A stretch of DNA of 64,000 nt from Aneurinibacillus uraniidurans (GCF_028471905.1 NZ_CP116902.1:966501-1030500); one strand, 5' to 3'; shown: positions 36,620-46,000, counted from the stretch's first letter. Translations and numbers: made by a program. Notes: generated by a model from the sequence alone, not told the origin.

Positions 36620-36648
36620 ATTATATCATGCCATAACTGGAAATGCAA
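36620..36648 (-). promoter_or_regulatory. Sigma-A promoter of the cold-shock gene
   Basis: On the minus strand TTGCAT, 17 bases, TATAAT. Predicted transcript start near 36613 gives a leader of about 150 bases. Confidence 0.75.
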
Positions 36649-36724
36649 TGTATGAATGTAGAGAGGAATGCAAGGAGCGGGTAAGATATGATAAGCTAGA
36701 AAAAAACACGGAAGAGGATGGGGC

Positions 36725-37975
36725 ATGAAGAAAGAAGCAAAATATATTGCAGGCATCTCGCTGGGGATTATGGGAGCGGGTTTTGCCGCAACGCTCCCCT
36801 TTCATGATCGGTTGGTGAGCGGAATTATAAATGGGGGATTCGAAGCCGGGTTGGTCGGTGGGCTGGCAGACTGGTTTGCTGTCACAGCACTGTTCCGCCA
36901 TCCGCTGGGACTTCCGATCCCACATACGGCGCTTTTACCGCGTAACCGTAAACGAATTACGGATGCGCTTGTTCATACACTGGAGAATGACTGGCTTACA
37001 AAGGAAAGTATTGAAGCTAAAATTCGTGAAGTTCATATGGTGGACAAGCTGCTTGATTTGCTGGAGAGTGAAATGACAGGTTCAGCCTTTCGGGAAGCTG
37101 TGCAAACAATTGCCGTTCGGGTGATTCGCTCGATAGACACAGCGATATTTGTACCGATACTTGCACAGATGGGACGCGACTATATCCGCAGCATCGATAC
37201 GAAGCAGCTGCTGGATCGCCTGATTGAAGAAGCCATTGCAGGTGAGTATGACAGTAAGCTATTTGATTTTGCTTTAAGTCGGGCGTCGGATTGGGCGGTG
37301 CGCACAGAAACAAAGCATAAGCTCGGCTCGATGGCACTTTCTGCGCTGAACAATCTAGAACTTGATGGATTCATGCAGTTCGCACTTAAATCATTTGCGG
37401 GCATGGTAAATGAAGAAAAGCTCGGTAGTATTTTACAGACCTTGATTGTACACGGATGCGATAATTTGCGTCGTTCGGGAAACAAAAATCGGCAGGCTGT
37501 TCTTCTATATATACGGGAAGAATTAGCGCGAGCAGGCGAGCATGAAGGATTGCAAAAAGCAGTTGAGAATGCGAAGGAAGTGATGGTAACCCGTATTAAT
37601 CTAGAAGAAAAAATTGCAGATATGCTTACCCAGCTTAAGGAACGGGTTCTTGCGTATGTGCAGACCGAGGCATTCCTGGATAGACAAGCATTGCCTCTTT
37701 TATCCTGTCTACTCACGGATATAAAACAAGATCAGGGGCTATGTGATCGCCTCGAAGGGTGGATGAAGCGTCAGCTTGTCATGCTTATTAACCGCAATCA
37801 TTCTAAAATTGGCACGCTTGTGCGTGAAAATCTGGATCGGCTCACTGATGAGACATTAATTGAGATGATGGAAGATAAAATTGGGAAAGATATTCAATGG
37901 ATTCGTGTGAACGGGGCTGTATGTGGCTTTTTGATTGGTCTTGTACTAGCGAGTGTCCGCGCATTGGCATCTTGA
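36725..37975 (+). CDS. DUF445 family membrane-associated protein (YjiN-like)
   Basis: 416 residues. Hydrophobic ends: an N-terminal segment (about 8-48, GISLGIMGAGFAA and GLVGGLADWFAVTALFRHPLG) and a C-terminal one (about 394-412, GAVCGFLIGLVLASV). The middle is helical. The FRHPLGLPIPHTALLP stretch is the family signature. Function unknown; it may span or tether to the membrane at both ends. Confidence 0.85.
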   Translation: MKKEAKYIAGISLGIMGAGFAATLPFHDRLVSGIINGGFEAGLVGGLADWFAVTALFRHPLGLPIPHTALLPRNRKRITDALVHTLENDWLTKESIEAKIREVHMVDKLLDLLESEMTGSAFREAVQTIAVRVIRSIDTAIFVPILAQMGRDYIRSIDTKQLLDRLIEEAIAGEYDSKLFDFALSRASDWAVRTETKHKLGSMALSALNNLELDGFMQFALKSFAGMVNEEKLGSILQTLIVHGCDNLRRSGNKNRQAVLLYIREELARAGEHEGLQKAVENAKEVMVTRINLEEKIADMLTQLKERVLAYVQTEAFLDRQALPLLSCLLTDIKQDQGLCDRLEGWMKRQLVMLINRNHSKIGTLVRENLDRLTDETLIEMMEDKIGKDIQWIRVNGAVCGFLIGLVLASVRALAS

Positions 37976-37978
37976 CCG

Positions 37979-38006
37979 AAGAAGCTCCGGATGGAGCTTC
38001 TTTTTC
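37979..38006 (+). terminator. Terminator after the DUF445 gene
   Basis: AAGAAGCTCC and GGAGCTTCTT form a perfect 10-bp stem around GGAT, then T run. Confidence 0.82.
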
Positions 38007-38029
38007 TGCAACAAAGGAGGCTATATACG

Positions 38030-39349
38030 GTGAAAAGCAAGTTTTCCATGATTTTGTTGCTGGTTGGCGCCACAATGCTGTTCGGAGAGCTCAAGTTTCA
38101 GCCATTCCATAGTGAATTTCGTATTAGTTTTGGTAGTGCCTTTTTCTTTTTTGCGCTTATCTGGGTTCGTGAAATTCCGATTTTGCTGACGTCTGTGTTG
38201 ACAGGAAGTGCCGTAGTCGGATTCCGAATTTTTCTTGATTTTATTTTTCCCGCTCATCCGTTCTCTGTGCACGACAGTGTGCTGACTCATCTGCCTACCC
38301 TGGCATTTTATATGGCGTTTGGATTGATTATGTGGTTCGGTCGGGCCTGGCGTTATTTGCAGCAGCCGATTCGTCTAGCTATGATCGGGGTTGCGGCTGA
38401 TTTTTTAGGAAATGTGACCGAATTAATCGTCCGCAAGAGTTTGACGTACGGCTATTTTTATGTGCCGGTTGTCTGGCAGGATGAATATTTTCTCCTCATT
38501 TTGGCTTTTGTCCGTAGTTTTCTCATTGTTGGTTTCTTTAATATTATTGAAATCCGGCATTTGCGAGAAATTCACGAAGAGCAGCAGCTTCGGTTTGAGA
38601 AATTGCTGATGATTGGGAGTGATCTCCATGTGGAAGCGCTCTATCTAAAGAAAATGATGGGTCACATTGAACAAGTGACCCGCAACGGCTATCATCTGTA
38701 TCGCGACGTAAAGCAGTACGAAGCATATGGTGTGCTGCCAAAAGAAGAGCTTCCACTATCACGCCGTGCATTATTTATTGCCGAAGAAGTACATGAGATT
38801 AAAAAAGACTCTCAGCGCATCTTAAGCGGCATGAGTAAAATCATTCAACAGGAAGAAGCAGCAAGCAGGCTCGGATTGCGGGATATTCTTCGTCTTGTGC
38901 TGAATGCCAATGATAAATATGCTCGTATGTTAGGGAAAAAAATACAGTTTTTTGCAGATATTCAAGTTGCGCTCGTAACAGAGGAAGTATACTCCCTTCT
39001 ATCAGTGCTAAATAATTTGTTATCCAATGCAGTCGAGGCCATTGAAGAGGAAGGGCGGATTATGCTTCGGATACGACGTGAGGGAAATATGTTTATGTTC
39101 GCTGTAACGGACAGTGGGAGTGGGATTGCTGAGGGAGAGGAAGACTATATTTTTAATCCAGGCTATACGACAAAATATGATGAACAGGGCAATGCATCTA
39201 CAGGGATTGGACTCGCTCATGCCCGACATATTGTCGAGCAGCTTGGTGGTACGCTCACAGTGAACCGTGGACAGGCCCCTGAAGTTACGACATTTATTGT
39301 ACGCCTTCCAGTTGAAGTGCTGCGCAAAAGAGAGGAAGAAACCGTATGA
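38030..39349 (+). CDS. Sensor histidine kinase, GlnK/YcbA-like
   Basis: 439 residues from GTG 38030, fixed by AAAGGAGG. Six or so hydrophobic segments (about 5-175) form the membrane sensor. The kinase part has the N box NNLLSNAVEAI, the G1 box DSGSGIAEGE and TGIGLAHARHIV. The next gene encodes the YcbB/GlnL-type regulator. B. subtilis GlnK senses glutamine, but no glutaminase or transporter gene lies beside it here, so the ligand is uncertain. Confidence 0.82.
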   Translation: MKSKFSMILLLVGATMLFGELKFQPFHSEFRISFGSAFFFFALIWVREIPILLTSVLTGSAVVGFRIFLDFIFPAHPFSVHDSVLTHLPTLAFYMAFGLIMWFGRAWRYLQQPIRLAMIGVAADFLGNVTELIVRKSLTYGYFYVPVVWQDEYFLLILAFVRSFLIVGFFNIIEIRHLREIHEEQQLRFEKLLMIGSDLHVEALYLKKMMGHIEQVTRNGYHLYRDVKQYEAYGVLPKEELPLSRRALFIAEEVHEIKKDSQRILSGMSKIIQQEEAASRLGLRDILRLVLNANDKYARMLGKKIQFFADIQVALVTEEVYSLLSVLNNLLSNAVEAIEEEGRIMLRIRREGNMFMFAVTDSGSGIAEGEEDYIFNPGYTTKYDEQGNASTGIGLAHARHIVEQLGGTLTVNRGQAPEVTTFIVRLPVEVLRKREEETV

Positions 39350-40242
39350 GATTTCGTTTTTTTATTATCGATGATGATCCATCTTCACGTAAGATGCTGC
39401 ATAACGCGATTGAGTACGAAGATCTGGGTGACATTGTCGGGGAGGCCGAGGATGGATTTGGGGCAGAACCTACAATTTTAATGAAAAAGTGTGACATTGT
39501 CCTCATTGATTTGCTTATGCCCAAGCAGGATGGCATTGAAACGATCGAACGTTTGCGGGAAATGGGCTATGAAGGTAAGTTCATTATGATTTCGCAAGTC
39601 GAGCATAAAGATATGGTGGCGGAAGCGTACAGCAAAGGGATCGAATATTTTATTCATAAGCCGATCAATCGGATTGAGGTGCTATCTGTCATTAAAAAAG
39701 TGATGGAGCACATTAAGCTTGAACGCTCACTGCAAGGCATTCGGCATACGCTTTCATTTCTGGATATGTCATCGCAGCAGGGTGAACCAAGTCGCAAGGA
39801 GCGAGGCGGTCGTTCGTTTACCCAAAGTGTGCTTGCAGATTTTGGAATAGTTGGAGAATCTGGCAGCCGCGATCTTGTTAATTTGATTGAATATTTACTC
39901 AAGAAGCATAGACAGGAGAGCATCAGGGATTTTCCGGCACTTAAGGATATGTTTACAGAGTATGCGACCTATATAGAAGCAGAGGATGTGCAGCGGGAAG
40001 TAAAGGCGATGGAGCAGCGTATTCGTCGCGCTGTCGCACGGGCACTGCAGAATCTCGCTTCGCTTGGGCTTGAAGATTATAGCAATCCGAAATTCGAGCT
40101 GTATGCATCGAAATATTTTGATTTTACCGATGTGCGTCAGAAGATGCGGGAGATTGAGCAGAACGAAGAAGGATCGCGCGTCCGACTGAATGTGAAGAAG
40201 TTTATTTTCACGTTATATTTAGAGACAAAAGAGAATGTGTAA
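39346..40242 (+). CDS. Response regulator, GlnL/YcbB-like
   Basis: 298 residues. Receiver domain (1-120): IIDDD, phospho-acceptor D55 (VLIDLLMPK) and HKP. The C-terminal YcbB-type domain (about 150-295; RIRRAVARALQNLASLGLEDY and KFELYASKYFDF) is the B. subtilis GlnL type. It overlaps the kinase gene by 4 bases. Its targets cannot be read from this window. Confidence 0.85.
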   Translation: MRFRFFIIDDDPSSRKMLHNAIEYEDLGDIVGEAEDGFGAEPTILMKKCDIVLIDLLMPKQDGIETIERLREMGYEGKFIMISQVEHKDMVAEAYSKGIEYFIHKPINRIEVLSVIKKVMEHIKLERSLQGIRHTLSFLDMSSQQGEPSRKERGGRSFTQSVLADFGIVGESGSRDLVNLIEYLLKKHRQESIRDFPALKDMFTEYATYIEAEDVQREVKAMEQRIRRAVARALQNLASLGLEDYSNPKFELYASKYFDFTDVRQKMREIEQNEEGSRVRLNVKKFIFTLYLETKENV

Positions 40243-40425
40243 AAGCAGTATTTGTCTGTCGTTTGTACGATTTCTGTGAATTCCTTGCCCCCATACATCG
40301 AAAAACTGGTATGATAAATACGCAACGAATGTGATTGTTGATATCCATTCGCCCAATCGTTACATACGATGAAGAAAATAGGCACAGGCGTAACCTTGTC
40401 CTAGACGTTTAAGGAGGCAATACCC

Positions 40426-41502
40426 TTGGCAACGAAACAAAGAGTAGGAATCATCTACGGAGGCAAGTCAAGCGAGCATGAGGTGTCGATTCATACGGCG
40501 CATTCGATCATTCAAGCGGTCGATAAGGAACGATATGAGGTGTTGCCGATCTATGTAGATGTGACGGGGAAATGGGTGCAGGGACCATGGGTGACGGATG
40601 TGCCGGAGAAGGCAGAAGAATTGCGCTATACACTTGATCAGCATCAAGCGCCAGATGTATTTACCCTGGCAGAACAGGTAGACGTAATTTTTCCGGTTAT
40701 TCACGGCCCGAACGGAGAAGATGGTACGCTACAAGGGATGCTTGAGCTGCTTGATGTACCATATGTTGGTTCTGGTGTTCTCGGTTCTTCCCTTGGTATG
40801 GATAAAGTAATGATGAAAGAAGTATTTGCGAGTGCGGGTCTACCGCAGGGCGCATACCGTAGTTTTCTGCGCAGTGAGCTTCATGCAGATATGGACGGTA
40901 TTTGCGACCGTATCGTAGAAGAACTTGGTCTGCCGTGCTTTGTGAAGCCAGCCAATATGGGATCAAGTGTCGGCATTAGCAAGGCAAAGGACCGGGATGG
41001 CTTGATTGAGGCATTGAAATTTGCCGCACGTTTTGACCGGAAAGTGATTGTCGAGGAATTCATCGCTGGCCGCGAATTGGAAATTGCCGTGCTTGGCAAC
41101 GACAATCCAGCAGCTTCTGTTGTCGGGGAGATTATTTTCGGCAATGAATTTTATGATTATGAAGCGAAATACAAAAGTAACAATACCCGCCTTGATATTC
41201 CAGCACTTGTGCCGGATTCAGTGGTGACACGCATGAAGGAGCTGTCTGTGAAGGCGTTTCTTGCTCTTGATTGTAGCGGGTTATCCCGTGTTGATTTCTT
41301 CTGGAATGAAGAACGCGATATGCTTTATATTAATGAAATTAATACGCTGCCAGGCTTTACGCCATTCAGTATGTATCCGATGATGTGGAAGGCGGCAGGC
41401 GTAGAATATGCTGAACTGATTGATCGTCTGATCGGGTTTGCGATTGAGCGTTATACCGAGAAGAAAGAAAATGAACTGGTAGCTGAGAAGTTTATGGAAT
41501 AA
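40426..41502 (+). CDS. ddl: D-alanine--D-alanine ligase
   Basis: 358 residues from TTG 40426 with AAGGAGG ahead. ATP-grasp signatures: VIFPVIHGPNGEDGTLQGML, PCFVKPANMGSSVGI, IVEEFIAGRELEIAVLG and YINEINTLPGFTPFSMYPMMW. It forms D-Ala-D-Ala for peptidoglycan. In many Bacillales murF follows directly; here murF is 2.3 kb away and reversed. Confidence 0.97.
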   Translation: MATKQRVGIIYGGKSSEHEVSIHTAHSIIQAVDKERYEVLPIYVDVTGKWVQGPWVTDVPEKAEELRYTLDQHQAPDVFTLAEQVDVIFPVIHGPNGEDGTLQGMLELLDVPYVGSGVLGSSLGMDKVMMKEVFASAGLPQGAYRSFLRSELHADMDGICDRIVEELGLPCFVKPANMGSSVGISKAKDRDGLIEALKFAARFDRKVIVEEFIAGRELEIAVLGNDNPAASVVGEIIFGNEFYDYEAKYKSNNTRLDIPALVPDSVVTRMKELSVKAFLALDCSGLSRVDFFWNEERDMLYINEINTLPGFTPFSMYPMMWKAAGVEYAELIDRLIGFAIERYTEKKENELVAEKFME

Positions 41503-41514
41503 TTGTACACGGGT

Positions 41515-41552
41515 AAAAAGAGGAGCGGACATCTGTCTGCTCCTCTTTTTTT
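41515..41552. terminator. Bidirectional terminator after ddl
   Basis: AAAAAGAGGAGCGGACA (41515-41531) pairs with TGTCTGCTCCTCTTTTT (41534-41550) with one G-T; T run follows. It separates ddl from the convergent LysR gene. Confidence 0.85.
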
Positions 41553-41555
41553 AGG

Positions 41556-42452
41556 TTACGAGCATGTCGATTGCTCATGAAGTTCCTGCTTGAGAAATTG
41601 ATAAAGTTTCAAGCCTGCCGATGTCAACGGATATTCTGATGTGTTACAGAGGATACCGAAAGTCATGTCGATAAAACTGCCGCTTATCGTCCGTACCGTG
41701 GTTCCTGGAGGAATTCGTTGCAAAATGATTTTTGGAACAAGGGCGATACCTAATCCACTTGCGACGTAATATTTCAAAGCGGTCATACTTCCTACTTCCA
41801 TCGTATTTAGTGGCATATTCCCTGATTCCTGTAATGTCATTTCAAGTTTTCGGCGGTACGGGCAGGTTGCTGACGTAATGAGCAGACGATGTTCTTGAAT
41901 ATCATCGGGCACTATCACTGCTTTTTGAGCAAGCGAATGGTTTTCTGGCAGTACGATCGCAAACTCTTCTTTAAATAAAGGTTCAAAATGGAGAGGAGCT
42001 CCTAGATCGGGTGTAGAGCATAGTGCTAAATCAATATCACCATTGAGAAGTCGATCGCTTAATGTTGATGTGTTTGCAAAATCAACATCGACACGTATTT
42101 TAGGAAAATGAGATAAAAATCGTTCTAAAATACTAGGCAATCGATAGCTGCCAGTTGGCTCCGTCACCCCTAAACGAATATTTCCTGCTTCGCCCAATTG
42201 CAAATCCGATAGGTCTGTTTGTAATTGCTCCATGTTCTTAATAATTTGTAGACTTTTTTCATGAAACAATCTGCCAGCTTCCGTTAATCGAATTTTTTTT
42301 CCGCGCTCGATCAACTGAACACCTAGGCTGGATTCTAGTTTTTGAATTTGCATCGTGACGGTAGATTGAGCATAATTCATTTCTTCGGCTGCACGATTGA
42401 AACTTCCATAATTCACGATCATTTGAAAAGTTTTTAATGTCTTGAGATCCAT
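41556..42452 (-). CDS. LysR-family transcriptional regulator
   Basis: 298 residues from the ATG of MDLKTLKTF. Winged helix-turn-helix: FNRAAEEMNYAQSTVTMQIQKLESSLG, then a periplasmic-binding-protein-like effector domain (about 90-290; RLGVTEPTGSY and GIALVPKIIL). Divergent from the SDR gene with a 126-bp gap holding A/T-rich DNA; that gene is its likely target. Ligand unknown. Confidence 0.9.
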   Translation of the reverse strand: MDLKTLKTFQMIVNYGSFNRAAEEMNYAQSTVTMQIQKLESSLGVQLIERGKKIRLTEAGRLFHEKSLQIIKNMEQLQTDLSDLQLGEAGNIRLGVTEPTGSYRLPSILERFLSHFPKIRVDVDFANTSTLSDRLLNGDIDLALCSTPDLGAPLHFEPLFKEEFAIVLPENHSLAQKAVIVPDDIQEHRLLITSATCPYRRKLEMTLQESGNMPLNTMEVGSMTALKYYVASGLGIALVPKIILQRIPPGTTVRTISGSFIDMTFGILCNTSEYPLTSAGLKLYQFLKQELHEQSTCS

Positions 42453-42578
42453 CGTAGTACCTCTAGTATTTAGTTCATTTTTTTTGAACAAAACATTTCA
42501 TTAGTTCAATTATACAAATTAGATATGACGATATACAATCATTTATATCAAGTTACAATAGTAGGGAGATGATTGAAA

Positions 42579-43319
42579 ATGATGTTAAACAACAAAGTAG
42601 CCCTCGTTACCGGTGGTGGTACAGGGATTGGTAGAGCAACATGCCTTGCACTGGCTAAGCGTGGTGCAACTGTTGTAGTGAATTATTCGCGCTCTACTGT
42701 CGATGCAGAAGAAACCGTACAAATTATCAATAACGAGGGTGGGCGAGCGATAGCCATACGAGCCGATGTTTCCAAAGATAAGGAAGTACGGGAGATGGTC
42801 GGTATAATTATCGAAAGATTCGGAACAGTAGATTTGCTTGTGAATAATGCGAGCATCACGCGGCACATTCCGTTAGACGATATGGAGGCGGTGACAGAGG
42901 AAGCGTGGGATGAGCTTTATAATGTTAATGTCAAAGGAATGTTTTACTGTGCGAGAGCTGTTGCTCCTTTTATGAAGAACAACAAGCAAGGAGCAATCGT
43001 CAATCTTGGCAGCATAGCTGGACAAACAGGAGTAGGCTCTTCGCTTCCATATGCGGTATCCAAAGCCGCTGTTCACGGTCTCACTAAATCATTAGCTCGT
43101 GCTTTAGCTCCGGACATTAGAGTTTGCTGCATTGTGCCAGGAGCTGTTGCGACAAGATGGTGGGCTGGCAAGGAAGAACAAATGAAGCAGTTAGCACCTA
43201 ATCTTCTGCTGCAGCGCATTGCATCACCTGAAGATATTGCACAAATGATCTGTGCGGTCCTGGAGCAAGAGGCGATGACAGGTCAAATCATTACAGTAGA
43301 CAGCGGGCAAACATTGTAA
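42579..43319 (+). CDS. SDR-family oxidoreductase (FabG-like)
   Basis: 246 residues. NAD(P)-binding TGGGTGIGRA, NNAS motif (VNNASIT), catalytic Ser in LGSIAGQTG and YxxxK (YAVSKAA), so the catalytic set is complete. A C-terminal VDSGQTL closes it. It is likely a ketoacyl reductase or a reductase of another carbonyl; the substrate is unclear. Start ATG 42579, 10 bases after GGGAG. Confidence 0.9.
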   Translation: MMLNNKVALVTGGGTGIGRATCLALAKRGATVVVNYSRSTVDAEETVQIINNEGGRAIAIRADVSKDKEVREMVGIIIERFGTVDLLVNNASITRHIPLDDMEAVTEEAWDELYNVNVKGMFYCARAVAPFMKNNKQGAIVNLGSIAGQTGVGSSLPYAVSKAAVHGLTKSLARALAPDIRVCCIVPGAVATRWWAGKEEQMKQLAPNLLLQRIASPEDIAQMICAVLEQEAMTGQIITVDSGQTL

Positions 43320-43360
43320 CCTAATAGTAGGTTGCAAAAGTCTGGTAGAGGGGAGACAAC

Positions 43361-43771
43361 ATGAACGAGCAAGAGGGACATCCGGTTATTTTGTTTGATG
43401 GTGTGTGTAATTTGTGTGAGGGTAGTGTCCGGTTTATTATTCAGCGCGATCCAGGGGCCGTGTTTCGATTTGCAGCGCTGCAGTCGAAGGCAGGTACAAG
43501 GCTTTTGCAGGCATATCATTCAGATGCTGCTATGCCGGATAGTGTAGTTGTAATCGAGAGCGGGAAGGTGTATACGCATTCGACAGCAGCTCTGCGAATT
43601 TGCCGTCATTTATCAGGTCTATGGCCACTTTTGTATGGGTTCATGATTGTTCCCCGAGTATTGCGCGACGGTGTATATCGATGGGTGGCACGCAATCGCT
43701 ATCGATGGTTTGGCAAAAAAGAAGCGTGCCTGATGCCGACACCGGACATACAAGCACGCTTTCTGGAATAA
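43361..43771 (+). CDS. DCC-family thiol-disulfide oxidoreductase-like protein
   Basis: 136 residues. The DxxCxxC motif is present (FDGVCNLCEGSVRFI), along with RFAALQSKAGTRLL and VYTHSTAALRICRHL, characteristic of DCC (YuxK-like) proteins. Function is poorly known; redox role is inferred. AGAGGGGAG precedes the ATG. Confidence 0.85.
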   Translation: MNEQEGHPVILFDGVCNLCEGSVRFIIQRDPGAVFRFAALQSKAGTRLLQAYHSDAAMPDSVVVIESGKVYTHSTAALRICRHLSGLWPLLYGFMIVPRVLRDGVYRWVARNRYRWFGKKEACLMPTPDIQARFLE

Positions 43772-43779
43772 GTAGATCG

Positions 43780-45162
43780 TTAGCGGAGTGCGTCGAGCAG
43801 CGTCTCCATTTTCATGCCGCGCGATGCTTTCAGGAGCAGTGCATACTGATCGCTTTTGAAGGCTTCAAGGTAGGTGGCAGCATCTTCCTTGGATGCAAAA
43901 TGATGAGCTTCTTCGCCGTATCCTTCTGCCAGATAGCGGGCAGCATCCCCGATGGCAACGAGTGTGAATGAGGTACCAAGCGAGCGAAGCTTCTCACCTA
44001 CTTCGCGATGGTAAGCCGTACTTTGTGCACCAAGCTCAAACATATCGCCAAGCACAAGCACCTTCTTCCGTTCTGGATAAACGGATAAGAACGTTTCGAC
44101 AGCTGCCATCATCGAAGATGGGCTGGCGTTGTACGCATCGTTAATAATAAGCAGCCCATTTGCACCCTCGTTCCGTTCAAAACGCATAGCAGAGATAGAC
44201 AGATTTGCCAACTGGCGGGTAATTTCGCTTTCGCTTAGACCGAGTTGAAGGGCAATGAAGATGCCAGGAAGTGCATTGGATACATTATAATCGCCAAATA
44301 AAGGCATGAAGCAGCGGAACTGGCCGCCCGCGTATGTGACCGTAAAGTGAGTGCCTTTCTCATCAAAAGAAAGGTTAGACGCAGTAACATCCGCTACAGT
44401 TGTATCCTCACTATCGCGCTGCACATGATAAAAATAGGTTTTGCCCGGATTAAGAGGGGCGAGTGCGGCTACGAGAGGATTATCCATATTTAAGCAGGCG
44501 AAGCCATCCGGGTTGGTATGACCGAGCAGTTCTCCTTTTGCCTGAGCGATTGCTTCGCGTGATTCAAAAAATTCAATATGAGCATCATTCACATTCGTGA
44601 TGACACTGAATGTCGGGCGTACGATGCCTGCGAGCAGATCAATCTCTCCTGCATGATTCATGCCGAGTTCGAGCACGGCTGCTTCCGTATCCGGTGTGAT
44701 TTGCAGCAGGGAGAGGGGAACACCGAGATGATTATTGAAGTTTTTGTATGTTTTATACACATGTTTGCTGCCTGATAGCAGATGGGCAAGAATATCTTTA
44801 GTCGTTGTTTTTCCGTTGCTACCGGTAATTGCAGCAATCGGGATAGAGAGGCGATTGCGGTAAATACGTGCTAGCTGCTGAAATGCTTTTTCCGTATCCG
44901 GCACAAGAATAAGAGCGAATGAAGCTGGTACATCAGCGGCTTTAGCAAGCTCGCGATTGGACACGAATGCGGCAGTCGCGCCTTTTTGGGCGGCAGCAGC
45001 CAGGAATTCGTGACCATCGCGCACGCCACTTGTCAGTGCGACAAATAGCGAATGGTTTGTAAGCTGACGTGAATCAAAATGAACGGACGTGATCAGGATT
45101 TCGTCATTTCCCTGGATAAGTTCGCCTTCCGTAATGGCTGTGATTTCTTTCACTGTGAACAT
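43780..45162 (-). CDS. murF: MurF, UDP-MurNAc-tripeptide--D-Ala-D-Ala ligase
   Basis: 460 residues from the ATG of MFTVKEITAI, behind GGGAGGG. ATP-binding GSNGKTTTKD, HxNNHLG-like FNNHLGVPLS, LELGMNHAGEI and NDAYNASPSSM are the Mur ligase signatures. It joins D-Ala-D-Ala to the UDP-MurNAc-tripeptide and so consumes Ddl product. Convergent with the DCC gene and divergent from rpsU. Confidence 0.96.
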   Translation of the reverse strand: MFTVKEITAITEGELIQGNDEILITSVHFDSRQLTNHSLFVALTSGVRDGHEFLAAAAQKGATAAFVSNRELAKAADVPASFALILVPDTEKAFQQLARIYRNRLSIPIAAITGSNGKTTTKDILAHLLSGSKHVYKTYKNFNNHLGVPLSLLQITPDTEAAVLELGMNHAGEIDLLAGIVRPTFSVITNVNDAHIEFFESREAIAQAKGELLGHTNPDGFACLNMDNPLVAALAPLNPGKTYFYHVQRDSEDTTVADVTASNLSFDEKGTHFTVTYAGGQFRCFMPLFGDYNVSNALPGIFIALQLGLSESEITRQLANLSISAMRFERNEGANGLLIINDAYNASPSSMMAAVETFLSVYPERKKVLVLGDMFELGAQSTAYHREVGEKLRSLGTSFTLVAIGDAARYLAEGYGEEAHHFASKEDAATYLEAFKSDQYALLLKASRGMKMETLLDALR

Positions 45163-45256
45163 AAATGTCCCTCCCGCATCAAGTTTCCTTCCCATGCTAT
45201 CACCATACGGAAGGGGGGGCAAGAATCTATTTTCGCAGAAAAGTAGCACTCAAATA

Positions 45257-45285
45257 TTGACCTGCTCGGATGTGTGTAATATAAT
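45257..45285 (+). promoter_or_regulatory. Sigma-A promoter of rpsU-yqeY
   Basis: TTGACC, 17 bases, TATAAT, a near-consensus pair 75 bases before the rpsU ATG. Confidence 0.85.
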
Positions 45286-45360
45286 GTTTTTTGACGACTT
45301 TTCCAGTGCGTTTTTGTGCTGTGTCGTTGTTTATGGTTAAGGCGGAGGGAGGGGAAACAA

Positions 45361-45534
45361 ATGGCAGAAGTTCGTGTACGTAAAAACGAGTCGTTAGACC
45401 AAGCGTTGCGCCGATTCAAACGTGACTGCTCCAAAGATGGCGTTCTTGCTGAGGTTAAAAAGCGCAGACACTATGAAAAGCCTAGTATCAAACGCAAGAA
45501 AAAGTCCGAGGCAGCTCGTAAGCGCAAGTTTTAG
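45361..45534 (+). CDS. rpsU: Ribosomal protein S21
   Basis: 57 residues, full size. [17 protein letters not shown] and a basic tail [17 protein letters not shown] match bacterial S21. GGAGGGAGGGG precedes ATG 45361. In the small ribosomal subunit. yqeY follows after 12 bp, as in B. subtilis. Confidence 0.97.
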   Translation: MAEVRVRKNESLDQALRRFKRDCSKDGVLAEVKKRRHYEKPSIKRKKKSEAARKRKF

Positions 45535-45546
45535 GAGGAATAAGTA

Positions 45547-45990
45547 ATGAGACTCGTCGAACGTCTTACTGATGACATGAAGCAAGCGATGAAAAGCAAA
45601 GACAAGCTTAAACTTTCCGTTATCCGCATGGTGAAATCCGCGATCAAGAACGAGGAAATCAACCAGAGCAAGGAATTGTCTGACGATGAAGTTTTAACGG
45701 TCTTGACTCGCGAGCTCAAGCAAAGACGCGATTCCCTCCAAGAATTCGAAAAAGCTGGTCGTGACGACCTTGCAGCAGCCTCACGTGATGAGATTGCTGT
45801 ATTAATGGAATATATGCCTGAACAGCTTGGAGAAGAGGACATTCGTAAGCTAGTCGCGGAAGCGATCGAGCAGACAGGTGCTTCTTCTAAGAAAGACATG
45901 GGTAAAGTGATGGGCGTTCTAATGCCGAAGGTTAAAGGACGCGCGGATGGTGCACTTGTCAATAAAGTCGTTCAGGAACTCTTACAGTAG
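45547..45990 (+). CDS. yqeY: YqeY, GatB/YqeY-domain protein
   Basis: 147 residues matching the YqeY family: LTDDMKQAMKSKDKLKLSVIRMVKSAIKN and EYMPEQLGEEDIRKLV. The domain resembles the tail of GatB, which contacts tRNA; the precise role is unknown. AGGAGG before ATG; co-transcribed with rpsU. Confidence 0.95.
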   Translation: MRLVERLTDDMKQAMKSKDKLKLSVIRMVKSAIKNEEINQSKELSDDEVLTVLTRELKQRRDSLQEFEKAGRDDLAAASRDEIAVLMEYMPEQLGEEDIRKLVAEAIEQTGASSKKDMGKVMGVLMPKVKGRADGALVNKVVQELLQ

Positions 45991-46000
45991 GACGAACTGT

